NCBI RefSeq assembly: GCF_002850745.1
Contig: NZ_KZ559467.1
Coordinates: 321,319-385,318 of the forward strand
DNA length: 64,000 nucleotides
Origin: Nonomuraea indica
GTDB lineage: Bacteria; Actinomycetota; Actinomycetes; Streptosporangiales; Streptosporangiaceae
Direction: 5' to 3'
Shown one piece after another: positions 1-7,526 of the stretch (position 1 is its first letter; each line of letters opens with the position of its first letter). The position numbers were made by a program, and so were the translations under genes. The notes beneath the pieces were generated by a model. It was given only the letters and a program-made list of their open reading frames with translations. It was not told the origin of the DNA and did not search any database.

Positions 1-62
1 GCCACCGCCACCGCCCCTGCCACCGCCCCCGGCTCCGGCTCCGGCTCCGGCTCCGGCGACAT
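1..62 (-). CDS. Possible N-terminus of a gene running off the left edge
   Basis: A leftward ATG at 62-60 opens a frame that stays open to the window edge (20 codons). It reads as Met-Ser, then four Pro-Glu pairs, then a Gly/Ala/Val-rich stretch. A GGCGGG Shine-Dalgarno-like run lies just upstream at about 66-71. The upstream DNA (about 115-260) is much more AT-rich than its surroundings, as expected for a divergent promoter shared with the response regulator at 271. Too little is visible to assign a family. The forward strand is also open here, so the call is weak. Confidence 0.3.
   Translation of the reverse strand, partial: MSPEPEPEPEPGAVAGAVAV
31..54. repeat. Hexanucleotide repeat GGCTCC x4
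   Basis: Four perfect tandem copies of GGCTCC. On the minus strand they encode the Pro-Glu repeats of the putative partial gene. A slippage-prone tract this close to a start could vary in length between strains (inference). Confidence 0.8.
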
Positions 63-190
63 GGTCCCGCCCGCGCGACACGCCGGGGCGGCGGAGCCTT
101 TCCGGGCAATGGCAAGATCGAAATTGTGCATTCCACCCGACAATCGCGGTAATTTAAACATGACTAGCCGATATTTATCAGCGTTTGCCC

Positions 191-220
191 AGGTCAATGG
201 ATAGGTCAACGACGAGTCAA
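191..220 (+). promoter_or_regulatory. Three GTCAA direct repeats upstream of the response regulator
   Basis: AGGTCAA at 191-197, AGGTCAA at 203-209 and AGTCAA at 215-220 recur at 12- and 11-base spacing. OmpR-family regulators typically bind head-to-tail repeats spaced by about one helical turn. The block ends about 50 bases before the start codon at 271. It is a candidate binding site for the adjacent regulator (autoregulation) or for control of the divergent left-hand gene. Confidence 0.4.
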
Positions 221-258
221 ACCGTGCGCTGTGACCGGGAAACGATCGCTTAAGGTCC

Positions 259-264
259 TACGAT
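259..264 (+). promoter_or_regulatory. Candidate -10 hexamer TACGAT of a leaderless promoter
   Basis: TACGAT ends six bases before the ATG at 271, so transcription would begin at or next to the start codon. There is no Shine-Dalgarno sequence at proper spacing, which fits a leaderless mRNA. No clear -35 was found. Confidence 0.45.
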
Positions 265-270
265 CGCTTC

Positions 271-939
271 ATGACCTGCGTACTTCTCGCCGAGGATGAC
301 ACCTCGATTTCCGAACCGCTCGCGCGCGCCCTGCGCCGTGAGGGATATCAGGTTGAGGTGAGCCCCGACGGCCCGCAGGCCCTGGAGAGGGCTCTGTCGG
401 GGGGCATCGACCTGATCGTTCTCGACCTCGGCCTGCCAGAGATGGACGGGCTGGAGGTCGCTCGCCGGATCCGCGCCGAAGGGCACGGCACCCCGGTTCT
501 CATACTCACCGCCCGCGTCGACGAGGTCGACACCGTCGTCGGCCTGGACGCCGGCGCCGACGACTACGTCACCAAGCCGTTCAGGCTGGCGGAGCTGCTC
601 GCCCGGGTGCGCGCGCTGCTGCGCCGCGGCACGTCCGAGACTCCCGTGGTGCAGGGCGTGCGCATCGACGCCGACTCCCGCCGCGCCTGGATGGGGGAGA
701 AGGAGCTGCATCTGACGACCAAGGAGTTCGACCTGCTGCGCGTGCTGGTCCGCGACGCCGGCAAGGTGGTCACCCGGGAGCAGATCATGCGGGAGGTGTG
801 GGACACCAACTGGTGGGGCTCCACCAAGACGCTCGACATGCACATCTCGTGGCTACGCCGCAAGCTCGGTGACGACGCGGCCAAGCCCCGCTACATCACC
901 ACGGTCCGGGGAGTCGGCTTCCGCTTCGAACGCGAGTAG
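271..939 (+). CDS. OmpR/PhoB-family response regulator
   Basis: This 222-residue two-domain response regulator has an N-terminal receiver domain (about 1-115). It shows the acidic pocket E8-D9-D10, phospho-acceptor D52 (LDLGLPEMDG) and conserved K102 in DYVTKPF. The C-terminal part (about 128-220) is a winged-helix DNA-binding domain containing TTKEFDLLRVL and the terminal RGVGFRFE motif. It should be phosphorylated by the histidine kinase that starts 3 bases after its stop, so the two form a transcriptional unit. GTCAA direct repeats and a leaderless-type -10 lie upstream. The signal sensed is unknown. Confidence 0.95.
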   Translation: MTCVLLAEDDTSISEPLARALRREGYQVEVSPDGPQALERALSGGIDLIVLDLGLPEMDGLEVARRIRAEGHGTPVLILTARVDEVDTVVGLDAGADDYVTKPFRLAELLARVRALLRRGTSETPVVQGVRIDADSRRAWMGEKELHLTTKEFDLLRVLVRDAGKVVTREQIMREVWDTNWWGSTKTLDMHISWLRRKLGDDAAKPRYITTVRGVGFRFERE

Positions 940-942
940 GGG

Positions 943-2220
943 ATGCGCCGCCGTCTGCTCACCTCGACTCTGGTCGTCGCGGTCATCGCGGTCCTGTTGC
1001 TGGGGGTCCCGCTGGGCATCGTGGTCAGCCGCCTGATCGTCGACGAGGCGGCCCAGGAGCTCAGGGCGGAGGCGACCCGCCTCGTCGGTGAGGTGGAGTA
1101 CGCCCGCATCCAGGAGACGCCGCTGGATCCCCAGCAGCTCGAGCAGAAGTATCCCGGCCGCCACATCCAGATCTACGAGCGCGCGAATCCACCCAAGGCG
1201 ACCATCGTCGGCATGGCCCCGCCGACGGGCCAGCAGATGGCCGAGGACGCGCAGTCCGAGAACGGCATCTACGTCCGGGTGAGCCGCGACCGGGACCAGA
1301 TCGAGCACGACGTACGCGCGCGGCTGCTGCTGATCGTGGCCCTGGCCGTCGCGGCTCTGGCCGTGGCGGTGGGGCTGGCCATCGTGCAGTCGCGCCGGTT
1401 GACGCTGCCGCTCCAGGATCTGGCCAAGATCGCCGAACGGCTGGGCTCCGGTGACGCCCGGCCGAGCCGGCACCGCTACGGCATACCGGAGCTGGACCAG
1501 GTGGCCGAGGTGCTCGACCGCAGCGCCACCCGCATCTCGGACCTGCTGACCCGCGAGCGCGAGTTCGCCACCGACGCCTCCCACCAGCTGCGCACCCCGC
1601 TGACGGGGCTGACCATGCGCCTGGAGGAGATCGTCGCCGCCTGCGACCATCCGGACACCGTCCGCGAGGAGGGTGAGGCGGCGATCGTACAGGCTGAGCG
1701 GCTCACCGCGGTGATCGACGAGCTGCTCGCCGCGGCGCGCCGGCAGCGCCACGCGCAGGCGGAGCCGGTGGCCATCGACGAGGTGCTCATCCAGCAGATC
1801 ACCGAGTGGGAGCCGGTCTTCCGCGGCGGCGACCGCACGCTGCTGCTGGAAGGCTCCCGCGGCCTGAAGGCGCTGGCCACGACCGGCGGCTTCGGCCAGG
1901 TCATCGCCACGCTGCTGGAGAACTCCCTGCGCCACGGCGCCGGCACCGTCACGGTGACCACCACCCAGGGCGACACCTACATCGTGGTCGAGGTGACCGA
2001 CGAGGGGCCCGGGATCGCCGACGACATCGCGCCCAAGGTCTTCGAACGCAACGTGAGCGGCGGGGGCGGCACCGGGCTGGGGCTGACGCTGGCCCGCGCC
2101 CTGGCCGCCGCCGACGGCGGCCGGCTGGAGCTGGTGCGGCGCCGCCCGGCGACGTTCGCGATCTTCCTGCGGCCGGCCGACGAGAACGGCCGGAACCGGG
2201 TCGTCACCGGTCCTGCCTGA
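943..2220 (+). CDS. Sensor histidine kinase (HAMP-HisKA-HATPase)
   Basis: A 425-residue membrane histidine kinase, partner of the upstream regulator. A transmembrane helix at about 8-28 is followed by an extracytoplasmic region of about 100 residues, a second helix at about 127-147 and a HAMP linker. The HisKA box DASHQLRTPL places the phosphorylated histidine at H214. The ATPase domain shows the N box (LLENSLRHG), G1 (DEGPGI) and G2 (GTGLGLTLA). The last 17 bases overlap the end of the convergent GtrA gene. No accessory PAS domain is seen. Confidence 0.94.
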   Translation: MRRRLLTSTLVVAVIAVLLLGVPLGIVVSRLIVDEAAQELRAEATRLVGEVEYARIQETPLDPQQLEQKYPGRHIQIYERANPPKATIVGMAPPTGQQMAEDAQSENGIYVRVSRDRDQIEHDVRARLLLIVALAVAALAVAVGLAIVQSRRLTLPLQDLAKIAERLGSGDARPSRHRYGIPELDQVAEVLDRSATRISDLLTREREFATDASHQLRTPLTGLTMRLEEIVAACDHPDTVREEGEAAIVQAERLTAVIDELLAAARRQRHAQAEPVAIDEVLIQQITEWEPVFRGGDRTLLLEGSRGLKALATTGGFGQVIATLLENSLRHGAGTVTVTTTQGDTYIVVEVTDEGPGIADDIAPKVFERNVSGGGGTGLGLTLARALAAADGGRLELVRRRPATFAIFLRPADENGRNRVVTGPA

Positions 2221-2791
2221 CCTCCGCGTCGGGCAGCTCGGTGGGGATGGGCTCGGTGGCCTCCAGGAACACCCACTTCTTGTACGACCAGAAGCGGAAC
2301 AGGGTGCCGAGCCCGACGCCGATGATGTTGGCGATGTTCAGGCTCAGCAGGTCGGCGAGGCCGAGCGTGTAGCGGGTGAAGCCGATCACCAGCAGGCCGA
2401 TCAGCAGGGCTATGCCGTTGAGCAGGAAGAACAGGAAGTACTCGCGGCCCAGGCCGCTCTGCTCGCGGTGCCGGAACGTCCAGAACCTGTTGCCGGCGTA
2501 CGCGAAGGTCGTCGAGACGATCGCGGCGAACACCTTGGACGTCATCGGGCCCTGGTCCAGCATCAGGAACAGGTTGAGCATGCCGAGGTCGAGCAGGAAG
2601 GCGAGCGCCCCGACGATGCCGAACTTGGTCAGCTCGCGCAGCAGGGCCTCGAACCGCTGGTAGAGGGGCTTGATGAAGTCCACGTCTCCTGGTCGGTCCT
2701 TCCCTGTGCGCGGAGCCTGTCGGGCTTGGGGCCACCAGCCTACTGGTCGCGGGCCCCGGTCCGGGTCGGAGCGGGGAGCATCCCGGCTCAT
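2204..2791 (-). CDS. GtrA-family membrane protein
   Basis: A protein of about 195 residues with four predicted transmembrane helices in the GtrA pattern: a KFGIVGALAFLLDLG motif at the N-terminus and an RFWSYKKWVF tail. GtrA-type proteins take part in moving polyprenyl-linked sugars across the membrane for O-antigen or wall glycan modification. That fits the envelope-glycan genes in this window, although this gene stands apart from them. The ATG at 2791 was chosen because it has GAGGGA about 10 bases upstream. A longer reading from 2845 would add 18 atypical residues. Confidence 0.85.
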   Translation of the reverse strand: MSRDAPRSDPDRGPRPVGWWPQARQAPRTGKDRPGDVDFIKPLYQRFEALLRELTKFGIVGALAFLLDLGMLNLFLMLDQGPMTSKVFAAIVSTTFAYAGNRFWTFRHREQSGLGREYFLFFLLNGIALLIGLLVIGFTRYTLGLADLLSLNIANIIGVGLGTLFRFWSYKKWVFLEATEPIPTELPDAEVRQDR

Positions 2792-2900
2792 GGCAGTACG
2801 TCCCTCGTACCGACCTATGCCCGGACAAATGCGCATTATGGGCATCCTGCCGGCGGCGGCCGATCGCCCGGAACCGATGCGCCCGCGAGGCCGCTGAACT

Positions 2901-2932
2901 GGGACGCGGCTGCCAAGCAGCCGGTGCGTCCC
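2901..2932. promoter_or_regulatory. Large inverted repeat immediately upstream of purK
   Basis: GGGACGC-GGCTGC at 2901-2913 pairs with GCAGCC at 917-922 of the same block (2917-2922) and, after a GGT bulge, GCGTCCC at 2926-2932. That is 13 base pairs around a 3-base loop. If purK is transcribed from the TAAGCT -10 at 2935-2940, this dyad covers the -35 region, which is better suited to an operator than to an mRNA attenuator. Confidence 0.55.
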
Positions 2933-2934
2933 GG

Positions 2935-2940
2935 TAAGCT
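2935..2940 (+). promoter_or_regulatory. Candidate -10 hexamer TAAGCT for purK
   Basis: TAAGCT ends eight bases before the purK GTG, and no Shine-Dalgarno sequence is present, so a leaderless or near-leaderless transcript is likely. Confidence 0.4.
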
Positions 2941-2948
2941 CACCACAC

Positions 2949-4097
2949 GTGAGTTCCTACAGCCCCATCGGCCCGGTCGTCGGCGTGGTCGGCGCGGGTC
3001 AGCTGGCCCGGATGACGCAGCAGCCCGCCATCGCGCTGGGCGTCGAGCTGCGGGTGCTGGCCAACGCCCCTGACGAGAGCGCCGCCCGGGTCATCGTCGA
3101 CACCCGGATCGGCGACTACCGCGACCTCGGCGACCTGCGCGCGTTCGCCAAGGGCTGCGACGCGATCACGTTCGACCACGAGCACGTGCCCACCGAGCAC
3201 ATCAGCGCGCTGGCCGCCGACGGGTTCGCGGTGCACCCGGGCGCGGAGGCGCTGGTCCACGCCCAGGACAAGGCGGTCATGCGCGAGCGGCTCACCGCCC
3301 TCGGCGCGCCCTGCCCCGCCTGGGCCAGGGTGTCCGGCGTCGAGGACGTCACCGCCTTCGCCGCCGAGCACGGCTGGCCGGTGGTGCTCAAGGCCGTCAG
3401 GGGCGGCTACGACGGCCGCGGCGTGTGGGTGTGCCGCTCGGCCGCCGACGCCGAGGCCGCCCTCGCGGCCGGGGTGCCGCTGATGGCGGAGGCGTTCGTG
3501 CCGTTCGAGCGGGAGCTGGCCGTGCTGGTCGCCCGCTCGCCCCACGGGCAGGGCGTCAGCTACCCCGTCGTCGAGACCGTGCAGCAGGACGGCATCTGCG
3601 TGGAGGTCCTCGCGCCCGCCCCGGGGCTCGACCCGGAGGAGGCGGCGCAGGCCCAGCGCATCGCCCTGCAGATCGCCCACGAGCTCGGGGTCACCGGGCT
3701 GCTGGCGGTGGAGATGTTCGACACGGGCCACGGGCTCGTGGTCAACGAGCTGGCCATGCGCCCGCACAACAGCGGCCACTGGACGATCGAGGGCGCCCGC
3801 ACGTCGCAGTTCGAGCAGCACCTGCGGGCCGTGCTCGACCTGCCGCTCGGCTCGCCCGCCATGACCGCGCCCGTCGTCGTCATGGCCAACCTGCTGGGCG
3901 GCGACGACCCCGACCTGTTCGAGCGCTACGAGCACGTGATGGCCCACGACCCCGGCATCAAGGTGCACTTCTACGGCAAGCAGGTGCGCCCCGGCCGGAA
4001 GATCGGCCATGTGACGGCCGTCGGCGACGACCTCGACACCGTCCGTGCCCGCGCCCGGCACGCCGCCGTCCACCTCACCACAGGGGAGTACACGTGA
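2949..4097 (+). CDS. purK: N5-carboxyaminoimidazole ribonucleotide synthase PurK
   Basis: A 382-residue ATP-grasp enzyme that makes N5-CAIR from AIR, ATP and bicarbonate in de novo purine synthesis. The N-terminal motif [15 protein letters not shown], the ATP-grasp core ([38 protein letters not shown]) and the [14 protein letters not shown] motif are all typical of PurK. The length matches the family. The start is GTG, with no Shine-Dalgarno but a nearby -10 and a palindrome upstream. purE follows 34 bases later, so the two purine steps are co-transcribed. Confidence 0.96.
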   Translation: MSSYSPIGPVVGVVGAGQLARMTQQPAIALGVELRVLANAPDESAARVIVDTRIGDYRDLGDLRAFAKGCDAITFDHEHVPTEHISALAADGFAVHPGAEALVHAQDKAVMRERLTALGAPCPAWARVSGVEDVTAFAAEHGWPVVLKAVRGGYDGRGVWVCRSAADAEAALAAGVPLMAEAFVPFERELAVLVARSPHGQGVSYPVVETVQQDGICVEVLAPAPGLDPEEAAQAQRIALQIAHELGVTGLLAVEMFDTGHGLVVNELAMRPHNSGHWTIEGARTSQFEQHLRAVLDLPLGSPAMTAPVVVMANLLGGDDPDLFERYEHVMAHDPGIKVHFYGKQVRPGRKIGHVTAVGDDLDTVRARARHAAVHLTTGEYT

Positions 4098-4131
4098 CCG
4101 AGACGCCCCCGCGGCCCGCGAAGGAGACGGC

Positions 4132-4650
4132 GTGAGCATCGGCATCGTCATGGGAAGCGACTCCGACTGGCCGGTGATGAAGGCGGCGGCCGAGGCGGTG
4201 GCCGAGTTCGGCGTCCCGTTCGAGGCCGACGTGGTCTCCGCGCACCGGATGCCCGCCGAGATGATCGACTACGGCCGTCAGGCCGCCTCCCGGGGCCTGC
4301 GCGTCATCATCGCCGGGGCGGGCGGCGCCGCCCACCTGCCCGGCATGCTCGCCTCGGTGACCCCGCTGCCCGTCATCGGGGTGCCGGTGCCGCTGAAGTA
4401 CCTCGACGGCATGGACTCCCTGCTGTCGATCGTGCAGATGCCCGCCGGGGTGCCCGTCGCCACCGTCGCGGTGGGCGGGGCGCGCAACGCGGGGCTGCTG
4501 GCCGTGCGCATCCTCGCCGCCGCCGACCCGGAGCTCCGGCGGCGCATGGAGGACTTCCAGGACCGGCTCAAGGAGCAGGCGTACGCCAAGGGAGAGCGCC
4601 TGCGCGCCGAGGCGGCCGCGCTGGGGACACGGCCCGCCGACACGCCGTGA
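4132..4650 (+). CDS. purE: N5-carboxyaminoimidazole ribonucleotide mutase PurE
   Basis: A 172-residue PurE that converts N5-CAIR to CAIR. The signature [13 protein letters not shown], the SAHRMP motif and the GGAAHLPGM loop of the active site are all present. The GTG at 4132 was chosen because AAGGAG lies 5 bases upstream and the protein then begins directly at the conserved first strand. A 13-codon frame (4094-4135) after purK ends as GTGA across this start. It may only reflect translational coupling. Confidence 0.96.
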   Translation: MSIGIVMGSDSDWPVMKAAAEAVAEFGVPFEADVVSAHRMPAEMIDYGRQAASRGLRVIIAGAGGAAHLPGMLASVTPLPVIGVPVPLKYLDGMDSLLSIVQMPAGVPVATVAVGGARNAGLLAVRILAAADPELRRRMEDFQDRLKEQAYAKGERLRAEAAALGTRPADTP

Positions 4651-4655
4651 GGCAG

Positions 4656-4719
4656 GCCGTGGCTGTCCCGCGTCCGGAAGCCACGGCCCGCGAGACGGCG
4701 TGACGGCGGCCCGCCGTCA
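4656..4719. terminator. Two hairpins between convergent purE and ugd
   Basis: GCCGTGGCT (4656-4664) pairs with AGCCACGGC (4679-4687). A second dyad TGACGGCGG/CCGCCGTCA lies at 4701-4719. Neither has a T-run, as is common in actinomycetes. Their position between convergent genes suggests a bidirectional terminator. Confidence 0.55.
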
Positions 4720-4802
4720 GCCGGTCAGCGGGCGTCTTCCTAGAGGTCCGCAACTCCGTGCGGCGGGTGGCGGCCTGCTCGGCCGTGCCGTAACAGAAGG
4801 AC

Positions 4803-6116
4803 CTACGGGCGGCCGAGGGCGCGGTAGTGCCAGCCGGCGGCGCGCCAGGTCTCGGCGTTGAGCGCGTTGCGCCCGTCGACGATGCGGCGGGTGGCGACGA
4901 CCTCCCCCAGCGTCTCGGGGTCCAGCTCGACGAACTCCTGCCATTCGGTGAGCAGCAGCACCACGTGCGCCCCGCGGGCCGCCTCCAGCGCCGAGTCGCC
5001 GTACTTGAGCTCCGGGTGCGCCTTGCGGGCGTTGTCCAGCGCGATCGGGTCGTACACCGTCACCCGCCCGCCCTGGTGGCCGATCGTGACCGCCACGTCC
5101 AGCGCGGGCGAGTCGCGGATGTCGTCGGAGTTGGGCTTGAACGCGGCCCCCAGCACGCCGACCGTGCAACCGTGGAACGAGCCGCCGGCCAGCTCGCGCG
5201 CCAGGTCCACCATGCGGGCGCGGCGGCGCATGTTGATGGCGTCCACCTCGCGCAGGAACGTCAGCGCCTGGTCGGCGCCCAGCTCGCCCGCGCGGGCCAT
5301 GAACGCGCGGATGTCCTTGGGCAGGCACCCGCCGCCGAAGCCGAGCCCGGCGTTCAGGAACCGGCCACCGATGCGGTCGTCGTAGGACAGCGCCTCCGAC
5401 AGCTGCTTGACGTCGGCGTGCGCGGCCTCGCAGACCTCGGCCATGGCGTTGATGAAGGAGATCTTGGTGGCCAGGAAGGCGTTGGCCGCGGTCTTGACCA
5501 GCTCGGCGGTCGCGAAGTCGGTCACCACCATCGGCACCTCGCCCAGCGGCTGGTACACCTCACGCAGCACCTTCTCGGCCCGCTCGGACCGCACGCCGAT
5601 CACGATGCGGTCGGGCGTGAGAGTGTCCTGCACGGCGAAGCCCTCGCGCAGGAACTCCGGGTTCCAGGCCAGCTCGGCCTCGATGCCGGCCGGGGCCAGC
5701 CGGGCGAGCTTGTCGGCGAGCCGGCTCGCCGTGCCGACGGGCACGGTGGACTTGCCCACCACCAGGCACGCGCGGTCGAGGTGCGGCGCCAGCGACTCGA
5801 CGGCGGCGTCCATGTAGGAGACGTCGGCGGCGTACTCGCCGCGCTTCTGCGGCGTGCCCACGCAGATGAAGTGCACGTCGCCGAAGGCGGCCGCCTCCTC
5901 GTAGGAGGTGGTGAAGCGCAGCCGGCCGGATTGGAGGCCGCGGCGGAGCACGGGTTCGAGCCCGGGCTCGTGGATGGGGAGCTCACCCTGGTTGAGACAA
6001 CGGACTTTGTCGGCGTCGATGTCGAGGCCCAGGACGTCGAATCCGAGATCCGCCATGCAGGCCGCATGCGTGATGCCCAGGTATCCGGTCCCGATCACCG
6101 TCAGGCGATATGGCAC
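4803..6116 (-). CDS. UDP-glucose 6-dehydrogenase
   Basis: A 437-residue enzyme of the UDP-glucose/GDP-mannose dehydrogenase family that oxidises UDP-glucose to UDP-glucuronate with 2 NAD+. The N-terminal Rossmann domain starts with VIGTGYLGITHAACMADLG. The central domain carries the catalytic cysteine C264 in GFGGGCLPKD. The C-terminal UDP-binding domain contains GAAFKPNSDDIRDSPAL. The start is GTG with AAAGGAG about 8 bases upstream. UDP-glucuronate could feed the envelope-glycan genes further on. A GDP-mannose dehydrogenase is the less likely alternative. Confidence 0.92.
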   Translation of the reverse strand: MPYRLTVIGTGYLGITHAACMADLGFDVLGLDIDADKVRCLNQGELPIHEPGLEPVLRRGLQSGRLRFTTSYEEAAAFGDVHFICVGTPQKRGEYAADVSYMDAAVESLAPHLDRACLVVGKSTVPVGTASRLADKLARLAPAGIEAELAWNPEFLREGFAVQDTLTPDRIVIGVRSERAEKVLREVYQPLGEVPMVVTDFATAELVKTAANAFLATKISFINAMAEVCEAAHADVKQLSEALSYDDRIGGRFLNAGLGFGGGCLPKDIRAFMARAGELGADQALTFLREVDAINMRRRARMVDLARELAGGSFHGCTVGVLGAAFKPNSDDIRDSPALDVAVTIGHQGGRVTVYDPIALDNARKAHPELKYGDSALEAARGAHVVLLLTEWQEFVELDPETLGEVVATRRIVDGRNALNAETWRAAGWHYRALGRP

Positions 6117-6229
6117 GTGTGAGCTCCTTTCGATCGCCCAGGCATGCTACCGGCCGTCGTTACCCCCTTCTGTGCCACCTGGGCCTTTTCACAAACTGTA
6201 CCGACTGGTAACAAGATGCTCGGACGTCC

Positions 6230-6235
6230 TAGTAT
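6230..6235 (+). promoter_or_regulatory. Candidate -10 hexamer TAGTAT, leaderless acyl-CoA dehydrogenase
   Basis: TAGTAT ends six bases before the ATG at 6242 and there is no Shine-Dalgarno sequence. This geometry is typical of leaderless actinobacterial transcripts. Confidence 0.45.
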
Positions 6236-6241
6236 CTCGGT

Positions 6242-7405
6242 ATGAGCTTTCCTCTGTACGCGCCCGCCGAAGAGCACGACATGCTCCGGGAGACGGTCCG
6301 CGCCCTCGCCGACGAGAAGATCGCCCCGCGCGCCGCGGAGGCCGACGAGACCGAAGAGTTCCCCTGGGACGTCTACAAGGCGCTCGTCGGGGCCGACCTG
6401 CACGCGGTGCACGTGCCGGAGGAGTACGGCGGTGCCGGGGCCGACGCGCTGGCCACGGTCATCGTGATCGAGGAGGTGGCGCGGGCCTGCGCCTCGTCGT
6501 CCCTCATCCCCGCCGTGAACAAGCTGGGCACCGTCCCGCTGCTGCTGTCGGCGTCGGAGGAGCTGAAGCAGCGCTACCTCGCGCCGGTGGCCCGCGGCGA
6601 CGCCATGTTCTCGTACGCGCTGTCGGAGCCGGAGGCGGGCTCGGACGCCGCCGCGATGAAGACCCGCGCCGTCGCCGACGGCGACCACTACGTGCTCAAC
6701 GGCACCAAGATGTGGATCACGAACGCGGGCGTGTCCGAGTACTACACGGTCATGGCCGTGACCGACCCGTCGGCCGGGGCCCGGGGCATCTCCGCGTTCG
6801 TCGTGGAGAAGGGCGACGAGGGCGTCTCGTTCGGGCCGAAGGAGAAGAAGCTCGGCATCAAGGCCTCCCCGACCCGCCAGGTCATCCTGGAGGACGTCCG
6901 CATCCCCGCCTCCCGCATGGTCGGCGAGCCCGGCACCGGCTTCAAGACCGCCCTGGCCACGCTCGACCACACCCGCATCACCATCGCCGCCCAGGCGCTC
7001 GGCATCGCCCAGGGCGCCCTCGACTTCGCCGTCGGCTACGTCAAGGAGCGCAAGCAGTTCGGCAAGGCCATCGCCGACTTCCAGGGCGTGCAGTTCATGC
7101 TGGCCGACATGGCCATGAAGCTCGAGGCGGCCCGGCAGCTCACCTACCACGCGGCGGCCAAGTCCGAGCTCGCCATGCATGGGCAGCCGCAGAAGGACCT
7201 GACGTTCCTGTCGAGCGCCGCCAAGTGCGCGGCCTCGGACGCCGCCATGGAGATCACCACGGACGCGGTCCAGCTCCTGGGCGGCTACGGCTACACCAAG
7301 GACTTCCCGGTGGAGCGCATGATGCGCGACGCCAAGATCACCCAGATCTACGAGGGCACCAACCAGATCCAGCGCATGGTGATGGCCCGGCAGCTCCTCA
7401 AGTAG
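6242..7405 (+). CDS. Acyl-CoA dehydrogenase
   Basis: A 387-residue FAD-dependent acyl-CoA dehydrogenase of normal length. It has the N-terminal helical domain, the middle beta-domain (FSYALSEPEAGSDA, KMWITNAG) and the C-terminal domain with GGYGYTKDFPVER. The catalytic base is E371 in IYEGTNQIQR. This arrangement fits a short- or branched-chain acyl-CoA dehydrogenase; substrate length cannot be read from the sequence. The gene is monocistronic, divergent from ugd, and followed by a strong hairpin terminator. Confidence 0.93.
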   Translation: MSFPLYAPAEEHDMLRETVRALADEKIAPRAAEADETEEFPWDVYKALVGADLHAVHVPEEYGGAGADALATVIVIEEVARACASSSLIPAVNKLGTVPLLLSASEELKQRYLAPVARGDAMFSYALSEPEAGSDAAAMKTRAVADGDHYVLNGTKMWITNAGVSEYYTVMAVTDPSAGARGISAFVVEKGDEGVSFGPKEKKLGIKASPTRQVILEDVRIPASRMVGEPGTGFKTALATLDHTRITIAAQALGIAQGALDFAVGYVKERKQFGKAIADFQGVQFMLADMAMKLEAARQLTYHAAAKSELAMHGQPQKDLTFLSSAAKCAASDAAMEITTDAVQLLGGYGYTKDFPVERMMRDAKITQIYEGTNQIQRMVMARQLLK

Positions 7406-7421
7406 GGCTGTGACCTCCATG

Positions 7422-7453
7422 AGCCCGGGGCCGAGCGCGTACGGCCCCGGGCT
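7422..7453 (+). terminator. Strong hairpin terminator after the acyl-CoA dehydrogenase
   Basis: AGCCCGGGGCCG at 7422-7433 pairs perfectly (12 bp) with CGGCCCCGGGCT at 7442-7453 around an 8-base loop. It lies 17 bases after the stop codon and also serves the convergent MMPL gene. Confidence 0.75.
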
Positions 7454-7526
7454 TTCGCGTGTCGGCCGGGCGGTTCGGACGGCCACTGTTCCGTGATCAC
7501 TGGGCACGATGGCCGGATCGCTGTCG

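Noticed and set aside
4094..4135. 13-codon frame between purK and purE
   Set aside because: No family, and it is embedded between coupled genes. It is more likely a by-product of the overlap than a separate gene, though coupling cannot be excluded.
5952..5963. GGGTTCGAGCCC resembling a tRNA T-arm
   Set aside because: It lies inside the ugd coding region, and no acceptor, D or anticodon arm can be drawn around it.
4827..6122. Long open frame antisense to ugd (about 430 codons)
   Set aside because: It mirrors the strongly biased codons of the UDP-glucose dehydrogenase gene, has no protein-family features and is Arg/Gly/Ala-rich low complexity.
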